Positions 17,008-25,251 of a stretch of DNA of 64,000 bases are shown here, one piece after another (the first letter of the stretch is position 1; each line of letters opens with the position of its first letter). The position numbers and the translations under genes are program-made. Under the pieces are notes generated by a model. That model had not been told where the DNA came from, did not search any database, and saw only the letters and a program-made list of their open reading frames with translations. Source of the stretch: Palsa-965 sp044448685 (GTDB taxonomy: Bacteria > Bacteroidota > Bacteroidia > Palsa-965); contig JBIOHC010000008.1 in assembly GCA_044448685.1 (NCBI GenBank), positions 39,201 to 103,200 of the forward strand. The letters run 5' to 3'.

Positions 17008-18315
17008 ATGATGAGATTAGTCGCAATACTTTCATTTACAGGCATTTTGATGTTTTCTGCCCTGTCTTCAACAGCTCAGTGTACAGGTGCCCGTTACCGG
17101 GATTACCTTTTTCAGGATTCTGCTAAGGCTGATGTCATTTATGGACTGAACCTGGATTATAACGGAGTGTCGGATACGCTTAAACTGGACCTTCATTTCC
17201 CCAAAAGTGACCCCAACCCCCATGCCCGACCTCTTATTATATGGGCTCATGCCGGTGATTTTATTCAAGGCGATAAAATGGATCAGGATGTTCTTCCGCT
17301 TTGCCAAAGTTTTGCAAGAATGGGATATGTTGTCGCTTCTATCAACTACCGGGAAGGACTGGATAATTACCCCACACCCGGCCCCGATACGCTTACTGTT
17401 ACCAGAGCTTTGATACGCGCCATGCAGGATGCAAGGGCTTCTGTTCGTTTTTTCCGGAACAGCTTTGCCAATGGAAATCCTTATGGAATTGATACAAGCA
17501 TGATATTTTTTGGGGGAACGTCAACTGGGGGTATGGTTGCCTTGCACCTTGCCTATCTGAACAGCATGAGCGATTTTCCGCTTTGGTGCGATACCACCAA
17601 GACCGGTATGGGCGGCGGCCTCCAGGGCCTGAGCGGAACAAAGTATTATACCGCAACCACCACCCCGGTGCCTTCCAATGTAAGTGCTGTCATTAGTATT
17701 TGCGGAGCCATAACCGATACGAGCTGGATTCATGCAGGTGGCATACCGGTGATCTGTTTTCATGGTGACAGTGATAAAACAATTCCTTATGGAAGTGGCA
17801 CACTGTACCTTGAAAGTTCTTTTAAAGTGAAACAGGTACAAGGAAGTTACAACGTGATCAGGCGTGCTTCCAACCAGGGACTCACAACCTGCTTTTATGA
17901 ATATGTTCAACAGGATAATCTGCCTGAAGTAAGCCCCCTGGGTTCCGGGCCGGCATTTCTGGATACTACTCTGAATCTGACACGGAATTTTCTGGCCACC
18001 TTTACCTGCGGAGATACCCTTCACTGCAATTACAGGAACCGCTTTGTCCTTGGAGTAAAAGAACAGGTTCATGCCCTGAGCTTACAAGCTTATCCGAATC
18101 CTGCATTGGCGTCTGTTACGCTCGAATGGGCTTCACCGGAAGAGGGTAAGGCCGAACTTGTATTATACAGCAGCATGGGTCAGGAACTCAGACATTACCA
18201 GACGGTAACAGCAAGGCCGTTTACACTTGAAAGGGGTAATCTGGCTTCCGGACTATATTTTATCGCTGTGCGCTGCCAGGGAACACAGTCTGTGATTCGT
18301 ATTGTATTCAACTGA
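17008..18315 (+). CDS. Secreted alpha/beta-hydrolase (esterase-like) with T9SS sorting domain
   Basis: 435 aa. Signal peptide ends near 'ALSSTAQC'. The hydrolase core has the oxyanion-loop strand 'PLIIWAHAGDF', the segment 'MGYVVASINYR', and the nucleophile elbow 'FGGTSTGGMVALHLAY' (G-x-S-x-G); a candidate acid/His region is 'VICFHGDSDKTIPYGSG'. The C-terminal ~85 residues are a T9SS sorting domain ('LQAYPNPALASVTLEW', 'LASGLYFIAVRC'). Likely a cell-surface or released carboxylesterase or feruloyl/acetyl-xylan esterase-like enzyme; substrate unknown. It ends 1 nt before the convergent DUF2252 gene. Confidence 0.86.
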   Translation: MMRLVAILSFTGILMFSALSSTAQCTGARYRDYLFQDSAKADVIYGLNLDYNGVSDTLKLDLHFPKSDPNPHARPLIIWAHAGDFIQGDKMDQDVLPLCQSFARMGYVVASINYREGLDNYPTPGPDTLTVTRALIRAMQDARASVRFFRNSFANGNPYGIDTSMIFFGGTSTGGMVALHLAYLNSMSDFPLWCDTTKTGMGGGLQGLSGTKYYTATTTPVPSNVSAVISICGAITDTSWIHAGGIPVICFHGDSDKTIPYGSGTLYLESSFKVKQVQGSYNVIRRASNQGLTTCFYEYVQQDNLPEVSPLGSGPAFLDTTLNLTRNFLATFTCGDTLHCNYRNRFVLGVKEQVHALSLQAYPNPALASVTLEWASPEEGKAELVLYSSMGQELRHYQTVTARPFTLERGNLASGLYFIAVRCQGTQSVIRIVFN

Positions 18316-18316
18316 A

Positions 18317-19555
18317 TTATTCCGGGATCTTGAAATAGCCCTTGTCAAAGGCTTCCGAATAGTCCTTATAATCTTTCTCCACTTTATCTTTATATTTCGA
18401 AGCGAAGCTCAGCAGTTGTTTCTTCCAGGCTTCCTGTTTGCCGAAGGCAATAAATTCATCAGCAATACTGGAACCCTGACGTCCTCCTGAACGCAAATGT
18501 CCCCAGGCCGTGATCCGTGCCATGGCACAGATCACCTCATGCAGCTTTTTCCATTTACCTCCGTACACACCCAGGCGCATCTTGTCAGAAGTGGGTTGCA
18601 GCTCTTTCAGTATAAAGGAATGCCCATTGAAGTGAACATCGCTTAGCAGGGCAGGAGGTACAGCTTCGACGCGTTTCTGTACTTCGGTAATACGTTCTGC
18701 TTCGCTGCTCCAATGTGGCTGTTTGATCTTTATATGCGGATGGAGACAGGACGGGCTCGCTGTTTTCAGATCCAGCAGATAATGCTGACCAGGTCCGTTA
18801 CCATATACCAATATCACATAGCGTTCCACCCCCAGACTGCCGGTGCCGGCAATACGTACGGCAACATCCAGCACTTTGAAAAATTTACGGTCAGGACGGG
18901 AGCCCCTCCATACATCCATGAAGTGAATCAGCTTCTCCCGCTTTGCTATGCTGACAGGCAGCGCATGTTTATGATCTATATTGAGTTTGAGCTTTCCTTT
19001 CTTCACCACTGTGCGGCTCTGTATGAAAACTTCCCTTTTCCTGTCTTCCAGGGTTACAAGGAATTTTTTAACGATCCCGCGAACAGTCGACTTTTCCACT
19101 GATCCGGCCTTGCCTGTTGCGAGCGTTTGAGCATAAGTTTCGACAAATGATTTGCAAAGCAAGTCAGCTTTGGCATTGCTGAATCCGGAAGTATGGGCTG
19201 CCAGGTGTATGCTGGTCAGTGCACGGGCCACTTCCCAGGTACAGGGAGCGAGAATAGCTTCATCAAAATCATTCATGTCAAAATAGACAGCCCGGTTATC
19301 ACCTTTAAATGTTCCGAAATTTTCAAGGTGGAGATCACCGCATATCCATGCCCGTGTAGGATCTTTGGGTTTGGCAGAAGCTGCATAATCGGCATAAAAG
19401 AGATGGCAGGATCCCCGGAAGAAGCCGAAGGAGTTAGCGCGCATGGCTTTGTATTTGAGCTTCAGCAGCTCAGGGATACGGCCTTTGTTAAAATCACGGA
19501 TCTGCTTACAAGCCGGGCTGGCTTCAGCAATCGAATTCTTTGATTTGTTGGTCAA
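18317..19555 (-). CDS. DUF2252 family protein
   Basis: 412 aa, cytoplasmic. Carries the family hallmarks 'FGFFRGSCHLFYADYA', 'WICGDLHLENFGTFKG' and 'VYFDMNDFDEAILAPCTWEVARAL', which resemble the catalytic loop and metal loop of kinase/aminoglycoside-phosphotransferase folds. Substrate unknown. The start overlaps the MgtC-like gene by 32 nt, so the two are translationally linked at the end of the mrp operon. Confidence 0.85.
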   Translation of the reverse strand: MTNKSKNSIAEASPACKQIRDFNKGRIPELLKLKYKAMRANSFGFFRGSCHLFYADYAASAKPKDPTRAWICGDLHLENFGTFKGDNRAVYFDMNDFDEAILAPCTWEVARALTSIHLAAHTSGFSNAKADLLCKSFVETYAQTLATGKAGSVEKSTVRGIVKKFLVTLEDRKREVFIQSRTVVKKGKLKLNIDHKHALPVSIAKREKLIHFMDVWRGSRPDRKFFKVLDVAVRIAGTGSLGVERYVILVYGNGPGQHYLLDLKTASPSCLHPHIKIKQPHWSSEAERITEVQKRVEAVPPALLSDVHFNGHSFILKELQPTSDKMRLGVYGGKWKKLHEVICAMARITAWGHLRSGGRQGSSIADEFIAFGKQEAWKKQLLSFASKYKDKVEKDYKDYSEAFDKGYFKIPE

Positions 19556-20156
19556 GGGTCAGGTTATGGGTTAATAGATCATGGTTTTTACGGGAGCCTT
19601 TAAGTTCCCATGTCCCGATAATCATCTCATCCCGCTTGGTCAGCTTTCCTCCTCTTGATTTCAGGTTGAAGTCACTGAATCTTTTTTCGAACAGATCATA
19701 CATATCGGCATGGTAACGAAAAATGATTTTATAGGTACGAATCATATGCGTATCATCAATAAACTTTTCCAGACGTGTAAACATAAGCAACACGACGAGT
19801 ACAACAGGCGTAGCCACACAGCAGATAATATATTCACCCGAACCTACACCCATACCGAGTGCTGCAGCCATCCAGATGGTGGTGGCGGTGGTGAGTCCGC
19901 TGACCCCGTTCTCACTTCTGAAAATAGCTCCTGCACCGAGAAAACCTATTCCGGTAATTATATTGGCTGCAATACGGTCGGGATTAGTACCGCCGATACG
20001 GATGGAAAAAATGGTGAACAGGGTGGAACCAACACAAACCATGATAAGGGTCCGGAATCCTGCCGACTTAGACCTGTATTCCCGTTCAGCCCCGATGATG
20101 CTTCCTACAAGCAGGGAAATCAGGAGTTTGTTAATGTCTTCGTGAAAATTATCCAT
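19524..20156 (-). CDS. MgtC/SapB family membrane protein
   Basis: 210 aa. Conserved N-terminal MgtC block 'LLISLLVGSIIGAEREYRSKSAGFRTLIMVCVGSTLFTIFS', then 'DRIAANIITGIGFLGAGAIFR' and 'GLTTATTIWMAAALGMGVGSGEYI', giving four or five membrane segments. A C-terminal soluble part of ~80 residues has an ACT-like pattern. MgtC proteins elsewhere modulate ATP synthase or Mg2+/acid adaptation; the role here is unproven. It begins 1 nt after the NifU-like stop. Confidence 0.87.
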   Translation of the reverse strand: MDNFHEDINKLLISLLVGSIIGAEREYRSKSAGFRTLIMVCVGSTLFTIFSIRIGGTNPDRIAANIITGIGFLGAGAIFRSENGVSGLTTATTIWMAAALGMGVGSGEYIICCVATPVVLVVLLMFTRLEKFIDDTHMIRTYKIIFRYHADMYDLFEKRFSDFNLKSRGGKLTKRDEMIIGTWELKGSRKNHDLLTHNLTLDQQIKEFDC

Positions 20157-20157
20157 A

Positions 20158-20427
20158 TCAGGATGCGAAAGTAGTATCAGGTTGCCCGTGCATATTGACG
20201 GCTATGACAGACTTAATTTCGGGTACAGAACGCATAATGGTTTCTTCTATTCCTGCTTTCATGGTCATTATACTCATGGAACAGGATTTGCAGGCACCCA
20301 GCAATTCCAGTCTCACTATATTATCTTCTGTAATATCCAGCAGGCTAACATTCCCCCCGTCTTTTTCAAGATAAGGGCGTATTTGTTGTAAGGCTTCTTC
20401 TACCCGAATCAAAAGGTCTTTGTTCAT
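20158..20427 (-). CDS. NifU C-terminal-domain Fe-S scaffold protein
   Basis: 89 aa. A single NifU/Nfu C-terminal domain: 'VEEALQQIRPYLEKDGGNVSLLDI' and the cluster-binding CxxC in 'LLGACKSCSMSIMTMKAGIEETI'. It assembles or carries Fe-S clusters. The long frame reaches 20490, but homology begins at MNKDLLIRV (20427). Located directly after mrp, whose product is an Fe-S carrier ATPase, which supports joint function. Confidence 0.9.
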   Translation of the reverse strand: MNKDLLIRVEEALQQIRPYLEKDGGNVSLLDITEDNIVRLELLGACKSCSMSIMTMKAGIEETIMRSVPEIKSVIAVNMHGQPDTTFAS

Positions 20428-20443
20428 GCTGATTAGAAATAGT

Positions 20444-21547
20444 TCAAACGTGTTTAACTTCCGCAACAGGCTTTGCCAGCAAGGCGGCATTGGTAATGGC
20501 TATCTGCTGTGCAACGGCTTTGGCCATATCCATAAAGGCTGTTGCCTGTGGTGTATTATTTTGAAGAGCGGCCGGGCGACCTGCATCGCCCGCTTCACAA
20601 ATGCTTTGTACCAGCGGTATTTCAGCCAGCAACGGTACCTGGTATTGTTCGGCCAGGCGTTTGGCACCGTCCTTACCGAAAATATAGTATTTATTCTCCG
20701 GCAGTTCGGCAGGAGTGAAATAAGCCATGTTTTCTACTACACCCAACACAGGTACATTGATAGCAGGCATCCTGAACATGCTGATAGCTTTGCCGGCATC
20801 GGCCAGTGCCACCTGCTGTGGTGTACTTACAATGATGGCTCCGGTAAGTTTTACAGCTCCTACAAGGGACAAGTGAATATCTCCTGTTCCCGGAGGAAGG
20901 TCAATGATAAGGTAATCCAGATCTCCCCATTCCGTATCGGTGAGCATCTGTGTAAGTGCACGGGAAGCCATAGGCCCCCTCCAGACAATAGCCTGGGATG
21001 ATTCAGCAAAGAAACCGATTGACAGAATTTTCACTCCATGGCTTTCAACAGGTATCATCAGATCACGACCGTTGATATTCTGCATTTTCGGACGGCCTTT
21101 TTCCACATCAAACATAATGGGCATGGAAGGTCCGTATATATCAGCATCTATCAGTCCAACTTTGGCTCCCTGTTTGCTCAACCCTACAGCCAGGTTGGCG
21201 GCAATGGTCGATTTGCCTACGCCTCCCTTACCGGAAGCTACTGCAACGATGTTTTTTACTCCGGCCAATGTGCTGGTATCGGGTGCACGGTGACTGGTTA
21301 CATTCGAGGTCATATTCACTTTCACAAGAGCTTCCTTATCTATGTAATACAAAACTGCATTCACACAGGCTTTGTGAATCATTTCCTTCATCGGGCAGGC
21401 CGGGGTGGTAAGCACTACAGAAAAGGAAACATTCTTCCCCGACACTTCCACATCCTTAACCATTCCAAGTGTTACAATGTCTTTGTGAAGATCAGGATCA
21501 TCCACATTGCGTAAAGCATCCAGCACTTGTTCTTTCGTAATACTCAT
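20444..21547 (-). CDS. Mrp/ApbC-type Fe-S cluster carrier ATPase
   Basis: 367 aa. N-terminal DUF59/MIP18 domain (about 1-90; 'VLDALRNVDDPDLHKDIVTLGMV', 'LTTPACPMKEMI'), then a ParA/MinD-like P-loop ATPase with deviant Walker A 'ASGKGGVGKSTIAANLA', switch II 'LIIDLPPGTGDIHLSL' and 'VENMAYF'. In most family members the last motif runs into a CxxC that bridges an Fe-S cluster between subunits; here the equivalent stretch is 'TPAELPENKYYIFG' with no cysteines. First gene of the mrp, nifU-like, mgtC-like, DUF2252 series. Confidence 0.92.
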   Translation of the reverse strand: MSITKEQVLDALRNVDDPDLHKDIVTLGMVKDVEVSGKNVSFSVVLTTPACPMKEMIHKACVNAVLYYIDKEALVKVNMTSNVTSHRAPDTSTLAGVKNIVAVASGKGGVGKSTIAANLAVGLSKQGAKVGLIDADIYGPSMPIMFDVEKGRPKMQNINGRDLMIPVESHGVKILSIGFFAESSQAIVWRGPMASRALTQMLTDTEWGDLDYLIIDLPPGTGDIHLSLVGAVKLTGAIIVSTPQQVALADAGKAISMFRMPAINVPVLGVVENMAYFTPAELPENKYYIFGKDGAKRLAEQYQVPLLAEIPLVQSICEAGDAGRPAALQNNTPQATAFMDMAKAVAQQIAITNAALLAKPVAEVKHV

Positions 21548-21578
21548 CTTGTTAGTTCATTTACACGTTTATCTCCTG

Positions 21579-21586
21579 CAAATTTA
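21579..21586 (-). promoter_or_regulatory. -7 promoter core TAAATTTG for the mrp operon
   Basis: Perfect TANNTTTG on the minus strand, 31 nt before the mrp ATG. Confidence 0.55.
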
Positions 21587-21633
21587 GCAGAACTATAGCT
21601 TAACACGGCCTTAATTTGCCTTTTTTTTGATGT

Positions 21634-21972
21634 TCAGAGCCTCAGTTCTATCCCCGGATCCCAGTAATGTTTCCGGAAATCCACGATTTTGTCCTTCTTT
21701 ACCTTTATTCCTTCTTTTTCGAGTAATTGCTGCATACGTTCAGGGGGTACAAAATGCATTTTTCCTGTCAGCAACCCATCTCTGTTCACGACCCTGTGGG
21801 CTGGAACAGGTTTTTTCTGACTGTGGGATACATTCATGGCCCAGCCTACCATACGCGATGATTTCCCGGTACCCAGATAACGGGCTATGGCCCCATAGGA
21901 AGTAACTCTTCCTTTCGGAATCAGACGGACCACATCAAATACATCCTTGAAAAAGTCCTTGTGTTTTTCCAT
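21634..21972 (-). CDS. Alkyltransferase-like (ATL) DNA-damage-binding protein
   Basis: 112 aa, one MGMT-type DNA-binding domain. Helix-turn-helix 'IPKGRVTSYGAIARYLG' and 'GWAMNVS' are conserved, but the active-site motif PCHR is 'PVPAHRVVN': the acceptor Cys is Ala. Such ATL proteins bind O6-alkylguanine, cannot repair it, and feed it to nucleotide excision repair. The frame is open to a TTG at 21993; the ATG at 21972 starts the conserved 'KHKDFFKDVFDVVR'. The 42-bp tandem array lies upstream of its start. Confidence 0.87.
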   Translation of the reverse strand: MEKHKDFFKDVFDVVRLIPKGRVTSYGAIARYLGTGKSSRMVGWAMNVSHSQKKPVPAHRVVNRDGLLTGKMHFVPPERMQQLLEKEGIKVKKDKIVDFRKHYWDPGIELRL

Positions 21973-22039
21973 GAACCGAAGATCAGTTGACAATTAAAAA
22001 AGCAATTTACACATTCCATGAATAATAAAGGATGACAAG

Positions 22040-22360
22040 TTTCCTTAGAAGGATTACTTCCTTCGATCGAAGCACGACGCATTTCCTTCGAAGCATTACC
22101 TCCTTCGCCCGAAGCATGACACATTTCCTTCGAAGCATTACCTCCTTCGCCCGAAGCATTACCTGTTTCCTTCGAAGTATTACCTCCTTCATTCGAAGCA
22201 TTACACAGTTCCTTCGAAGCATTACCTCCTTCGATCGAAGCACGACACATTTTCTTCGAAGGATTACCTCATTCGATCGAAGCACGATATATTTCCTTCG
22301 AAGCATTACTTCCTTCGCTCGAAGCACGACATATTTCCTTCGCAGCATTACCTCCTTCGA
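22040..22360. repeat. 42-bp tandem repeat array (about 7.5 units)
   Basis: Head-to-tail units of 42 bp start at 22040, 22082, 22124, 22166, 22208, 22250, 22292 and a partial one at 22334. Each typical unit holds a TTCGAA palindrome and a TTCGNNCGAA palindrome whose centres are 19 and 23 bp apart in turn; most changes fall in the NN centre and in the linkers. Because 42 is a multiple of three, several frames are open: one minus frame (22007-22348) reads as fifteen or so heptads of the form (M/V/I)LRxKxV; another reads as Gly/Asn/Ser/Glu heptads; a plus frame (22032-22544) is also open. It fills most of the 458-bp gap between the ATL gene and trmB. No gene is called here because open frames are a by-product of the period. 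Confidence 0.9.
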
Positions 22361-22430
22361 AGGGAATTGTACAGATTTGGTATGGTTTCATGTTGTTTTT
22401 GTAAATGTGCTTCTAAATCAGCATGTTGGA

Positions 22431-23099
22431 TTAAAACGAGAACTGAAGGTAGCAGATCTTAAACCCTTTTCCGGAGAAGATTCCTTCGTAATAGGTTTTG
22501 ATCTCTGTCAGTTCTGGTGCAAACAGGGAAGGATCGGAGTATAAGTCGGGAGTGTGAGTGAGGAGTGTGAAATGGTTTTCCTGTATCACTTCAAGTGTAT
22601 ATTCGTAGAGCAGGCTGCTATCTGTTTTGAGATGTATCGTTCCTCCGGGTTTGAGGAATTTGCGATACCGGTCCAGAAAACGCATGCTGGTCAGGCGTTT
22701 GCGTTCCCTTGTTTTCTGAGGCTGTGGGTCGGGAAAGGTGATCCAGATCTCGTCCACCTCGCCAGTGGCAAAGCAATAGTCAATAAAATCTATACGGCTG
22801 CGTATAAAGGCTGTGTTTTTCAGTGAAGCATCGAGGGCTTGTTTAGCTCCTACCCAGATACGGTTGCCTTTGAGATCGACGCCAATAAAATTTTTATCAG
22901 GCCAACGTGTCGCAAGACCAACTGTATATTCTCCCTTGCCACAGCCAAGCTCCAGTACGATGGGGTTGGCGTTCATGAAAAACTGTTCCCCCCAATGCCC
23001 TGCCATGGGAAACCCTTTGGCGATTTCATGGTGGTTGAATTCAAATACATGAGGGAATGTTTTAATTTCCCTGAACCGTTCAAGTTTTTTCTTTGCCAT
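22431..23099 (-). CDS. trmB: tRNA (guanine-N7-)-methyltransferase TrmB
   Basis: 222 aa. Makes m7G46 in tRNA variable loops. SAM-binding 'VLELGCGKGEYTVGLA', 'FIGVDLKGNRIWVGAKQAL', and the catalytic 'EIWITFPDPQPQKTRERKRLTSMRFLDRY' block are all intact. The open frame extends to 23219 across the divergent glycosyltransferase start; the family N-terminus MAKKKLERF at 23099 with a -7 core 17 nt before it is the start. Confidence 0.94.
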   Translation of the reverse strand: MAKKKLERFREIKTFPHVFEFNHHEIAKGFPMAGHWGEQFFMNANPIVLELGCGKGEYTVGLATRWPDKNFIGVDLKGNRIWVGAKQALDASLKNTAFIRSRIDFIDYCFATGEVDEIWITFPDPQPQKTRERKRLTSMRFLDRYRKFLKPGGTIHLKTDSSLLYEYTLEVIQENHFTLLTHTPDLYSDPSLFAPELTEIKTYYEGIFSGKGFKICYLQFSF

Positions 23100-23115
23100 C
23101 TTATGCTTACAGGGG

Positions 23116-23149
23116 CGAAAATAAGAAAAGAATCTTTCTCTTAACTTTA
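23116..23149. promoter_or_regulatory. Divergent -7 cores between trmB and the glycosyltransferase
   Basis: Minus-strand TATTTTCG at 23116-23123 faces trmB; plus-strand TAACTTTA at 23142-23149 faces the glycosyltransferase and stands 20 nt before its TTG start. Confidence 0.45.
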
Positions 23150-23169
23150 CCTCTCTGATCTCACAAGCG

Positions 23170-24231
23170 TTGAAACGAATTCTGATAGCACCGTTAGACT
23201 GGGGTCTGGGCCATGCCACCCGCTGTATACCGCTTATCCGTTTGGTGGAAGAACTGGGTATGCAACCTGTGCTTGCGGGAGAAGGACGTTCTGCGTTGCT
23301 GTTGCAACAAGAGTTTCCACATCTTGAGTTTATACCGCTTCCGGGTTACCGGGTCAGCTATCCGGCAAAAGGGAGTATGGCATTGCATATGGCATTGGCT
23401 ATTCCTTCTATTTTGAAAAGCATTCGTAAGGAACATATAGTACTAGAAAACATAATCAGGGAGAAACAACTTGATGCGGTGATATCCGATAACCGTTACG
23501 GGTTATACAGCAAGCAAGTGCCTTGTATCTTCATCACGCACCAGATTTATATACAGACACCCTTCGGCTCTTCTCTGCTGCACCGCATGAATGAGCGGTT
23601 CATAAGCCGTTTCAGGGAATGCTGGATACCGGATACGGAAGGCCCTGATAATCTTTCAGGAGAGCTTTCGCATGGAAAAGGCAGCCACGGGAACCGGTAT
23701 TTTATAGGCCCCTTGTCCCGTTTCAGGAAACAGAAAGCCTCTGCAGGTTCCGGTTATAATCTTGTCGTGATTCTTTCCGGACCCGAGCCACAGCGTTCTG
23801 TGCTTGAACAGAAGGTGAGGAAGGAGCTGGAAGGATTTCAAGGAAGGGCGCTGATGGTGCTGGGCAGGACAGAGGAGGAAACAGAAGAGCATCAGGGTAA
23901 GATGGATATTTATTCTCACCTGGGAGCTAATGCACTTGAACAAGCCTTGTCTGAAGCAGAGCTGGTTTTATGCCGTTCAGGCTATTCAGGCATGATGGAT
24001 GCCGCTGTGCTTGGATGCAAATGTATCGTGGTTCCTACTCCGGGTCAGACTGAACAGGAATATCTAAGCAGGTATCATACATCACTTGAAAATGTCCTTG
24101 GCAAGGAGCAGGCTGCATTTGATCTGAAAAAGGCATTGGAGGAAGCGAAAAATTTGAGAGGCTTTAAAATCCGCATCCCGGATGACAGCCTGCTGAGAGA
24201 ACGTCTGAAAAAGCTTTCAGGCCTTGCGTAG
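23170..24231 (+). CDS. GT-B fold glycosyltransferase (MurG-like)
   Basis: 353 aa, starting at a TTG (no suitable ATG nearby; a -7 core at 23142-23149 supports it). N-terminal 'ILIAPLDWGLGHATRCIPLIRLVEELG' is the acceptor-side Gly/His loop of GT28/MurG-type enzymes; the C-terminal donor half shows 'LSGPEPQRS', 'LCRSGYSGMMDAAVLGCKCIVVPTPGQTEQEYLS'. Probably transfers a sugar from a nucleotide donor to a lipid or cell-envelope acceptor; specificity cannot be read. Its 3' end overlaps the convergent kinase gene by 15 nt. Confidence 0.83.
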   Translation: MKRILIAPLDWGLGHATRCIPLIRLVEELGMQPVLAGEGRSALLLQQEFPHLEFIPLPGYRVSYPAKGSMALHMALAIPSILKSIRKEHIVLENIIREKQLDAVISDNRYGLYSKQVPCIFITHQIYIQTPFGSSLLHRMNERFISRFRECWIPDTEGPDNLSGELSHGKGSHGNRYFIGPLSRFRKQKASAGSGYNLVVILSGPEPQRSVLEQKVRKELEGFQGRALMVLGRTEEETEEHQGKMDIYSHLGANALEQALSEAELVLCRSGYSGMMDAAVLGCKCIVVPTPGQTEQEYLSRYHTSLENVLGKEQAAFDLKKALEEAKNLRGFKIRIPDDSLLRERLKKLSGLA

Positions 24232-25248
24232 GGAAAAAGAAAAAACAGAACCCACACCTTCCGTACTGATGACCTCTATATTCTGTTTATGGGCTTCAAT
24301 AATATGTTTTACAATTGCCAGTCCAAGTCCCGTGCCTCCCTGTGCACGTGAACGGCTCTTGTCGACTCTGTAAAACCGTTCGAATATTCGGGGCAGGTGG
24401 TTTTTTGAAATACCGATTCCGTTATCGGCCACTTCGACAATGATCTTGTCTCCTGCATCATGAATTTTCATCTTTGTTTCCCCATGCTCACGTCCGTAAC
24501 GTATTGAATTAATGACAAGGTTGACCAGTACCTGTCGAATGCGGAAACGGTCACCCATCACATATACCGGATGGGTGGGTTCCGGAGCAAGCTCTATATG
24601 TATCAGGCTGGTTTTTGCTCTCATCTCTTCCGCTTCAATTACATCCTTGGCCAGGGCTACCAGTTCGAAGCGGTCAATATCCAGTTCCAGCTCACCTGTT
24701 TCAAGCTGGGTGATGGCTTGCAGGTCTTCCACAATGGCAATCATGCGGTCTACGCTTCTTTCCGCTCTCTGCAGATAATCACGGTTAATGGCAGGATCAT
24801 CCACCCCGCCTTCGAGCAGTGTAAGTATATAACCCTGTATGCTGAAGATCGGTGTTTTGAGTTCGTGCGATACATTGCCAAGATATTCCTTGCGGTACAT
24901 TTCCAGACGGTTGAGGTGGTCAATTTCCTCCTTGCGTTCAGCAGCCCATTCCTGCACTTCCCGGTTAAGTACATCAAGGAGATCGGTTGATAATTCTTTC
25001 TTCTTTTTACCCGGAGCAGGTTCTTTCAGTTTGCGGAGTTCGCCGATAACGGAACGGATGCGGCGGAAGATGATCCATTCTATAATTGCCCAGGAGAAGA
25101 AAAGGACCAGCAGGAATACTAGGGGGTAATAAAACCAAAGGTCATGCTGCATGGCTATGACCGGTTTATCAGATGTTAAGGATGACAAAGCCAGTACCGC
25201 GAAAGCAAACAAGGCGATAAGAAAGGCAATGATCCAGGATCTGGTCAT
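24217..25248 (-). CDS. phoR: PhoR-like sensor histidine kinase
   Basis: 343 aa. Two N-terminal membrane segments (about 5-23 and 40-60) with a very short extracytoplasmic loop, then HisKA with phosphorylated His128 in 'YLGNVSHELKTPIFSIQGYI', and a HATPase domain: N box 'VNLVINSIRYG', G1 'VADNGIGI', F/G2 'FERFYRVDKSRSRAQGGTGLGLAIVKHII'. No PAS or HAMP domain is obvious. The small sensor region fits PhoR-type kinases that read Pst/PhoU status instead of a ligand. It follows the PhoB-like regulator by 3 nt. The symbol rests on this pairing and on Pho boxes nearby. Confidence 0.85.
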   Translation of the reverse strand: MTRSWIIAFLIALFAFAVLALSSLTSDKPVIAMQHDLWFYYPLVFLLVLFFSWAIIEWIIFRRIRSVIGELRKLKEPAPGKKKKELSTDLLDVLNREVQEWAAERKEEIDHLNRLEMYRKEYLGNVSHELKTPIFSIQGYILTLLEGGVDDPAINRDYLQRAERSVDRMIAIVEDLQAITQLETGELELDIDRFELVALAKDVIEAEEMRAKTSLIHIELAPEPTHPVYVMGDRFRIRQVLVNLVINSIRYGREHGETKMKIHDAGDKIIVEVADNGIGISKNHLPRIFERFYRVDKSRSRAQGGTGLGLAIVKHIIEAHKQNIEVISTEGVGSVFSFSLRKA

Positions 25249-25251
25249 GAA

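Noticed and set aside
20420..21001. 193-aa plus-strand open frame
   Set aside because: Antisense to mrp, rich in Cys/Arg/His, no recognised domain.
22040..22360. CRISPR array
   Set aside because: Units are contiguous tandem repeats without unique spacers, and no cas genes are present.
22032..22544. 170-aa plus-strand open frame and two minus-strand open frames (21921-22250, 22007-22348) over the tandem array
   Set aside because: All arise because the 42-bp period is a multiple of three; the plus frame runs antisense into the trmB 3' end. The heptad frame is discussed as a possibility but not called as a gene.
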